DNA of 11,846 nt from an uncultured Oscillospiraceae bacterium (lineage in GTDB: Bacteria; Bacillota; Clostridia; Oscillospirales; Oscillospiraceae). Below the pieces are notes generated by a model, which was given only the letters and a program-made list of their open reading frames with translations, was not told the origin of the DNA and ran no database searches. Of the stretch, positions 11,691-11,846 are shown in pieces (position 1 is the first letter of the stretch; each line of letters opens with the position of its first letter). Made by a program: the position numbers and the translations under genes. The stretch spans positions 1 through 11,846 of the forward strand of contig CAJUPS010000098.1 in NCBI GenBank assembly GCA_910588045.1, read 5' to 3'.

Positions 11691-11846
11691 GGCGCTCGGC
11701 CACCGGCCGAGTGCCGGGACGGTCGTTTAGACGCCAACGGCGGCTAAATGACGTCCCTGCGGGCAGTTGGTTTAGATTTTTCTTAGTCGATGGCCCGGGG
11801 CCTACGCGGCCCCGGACTCCGCGCCTACTTTTGCCGCGCGGCAAAA
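11691..11846. repeat. Cluster of GC-rich hairpins upstream of ylxR
   Basis: Four inverted repeats follow each other. 11691-11701 pairs with 11705-11715 (11 bp, one G-U). 11722-11735 pairs with 11739-11752 (14 positions, one wobble and one mismatch) and can be extended by GGGAC/GTCCC outside. CCGGGGCC (11795-11802) pairs with GGCCCCGG (11808-11815). An exact 18-bp palindrome TTTTGCCGCGCGGCAAAA (11829-11846) ends at the window edge. Open frames across it have no protein-like character, and no nusA tail is seen on the minus strand. This looks like a structured intergenic or dispersed repeat element; the right boundary is not visible. Confidence 0.6.

Noticed and set aside
11611..11844. Minus-strand frame through the hairpin cluster into ylxR
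   Set aside because: It is in a different frame from ylxR, is Arg/Pro/Gly-rich, and is explained by GC-rich inverted repeats.

Overview
The window looks like chromosome from a GC-rich anaerobic gut Clostridia, probably Oscillospiraceae of the Flavonifractor/Pseudoflavonifractor type. This is an inference from three things: the rubrerythrin, the Firmicutes gene order ylxR-ylxQ-infB, and the VTC/DUF4956/CotH operon. No rRNA, tRNA or CRISPR array is visible.

Layout. (1) 1-706: the 3' end of a rubrerythrin gene, then a small protein with a desulforedoxin-like Cys4 tail and a strong terminator; together these suggest an oxidative-stress operon. (2) 707-2136: a visibly AT-rich island bounded by an exact 70-bp direct repeat (637-706 and 2067-2136). 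The repeat copies the last codons of the small gene plus its terminator. The island holds a membrane-anchored protein of unknown function and a divergent XRE-type regulator, with an operator-like dyad between them, but no recombinase. (3) 2159-5303, minus strand: a three-gene operon of a VTC-domain polyphosphate polymerase-like protein, a DUF4956 membrane protein and a CotH-family kinase-like protein with a C-terminal membrane anchor. (4) 5478-7378, plus strand: an OmpR-type response regulator and its histidine kinase, divergent from the operon. A tandem 11-bp-spaced hexamer box sits at the -35 region of the operon promoter, which suggests the two-component system controls the operon.

(5) 7381-8432: compact small-gene territory. 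It holds a 31-codon membrane peptide with its own promoter and terminator, an XRE repressor, a divergent 62-aa protein whose consensus promoter is overlapped by a perfect palindrome, and a 48-aa protein just downstream of infB. (6) 8458-11665, minus strand: infB (IF-2), ylxQ (L7Ae-like) and ylxR (DUF448), with a large hairpin between ylxQ and infB. (7) 11691-11846: a chain of GC-rich hairpins where nusA would be expected, possibly a dispersed repeat element.

The best candidates for undescribed biology are the repeat-bounded island and the VTC/DUF4956/CotH system with its dedicated two-component regulator. The tiny membrane peptide and the repressor/62-aa pair are secondary candidates.
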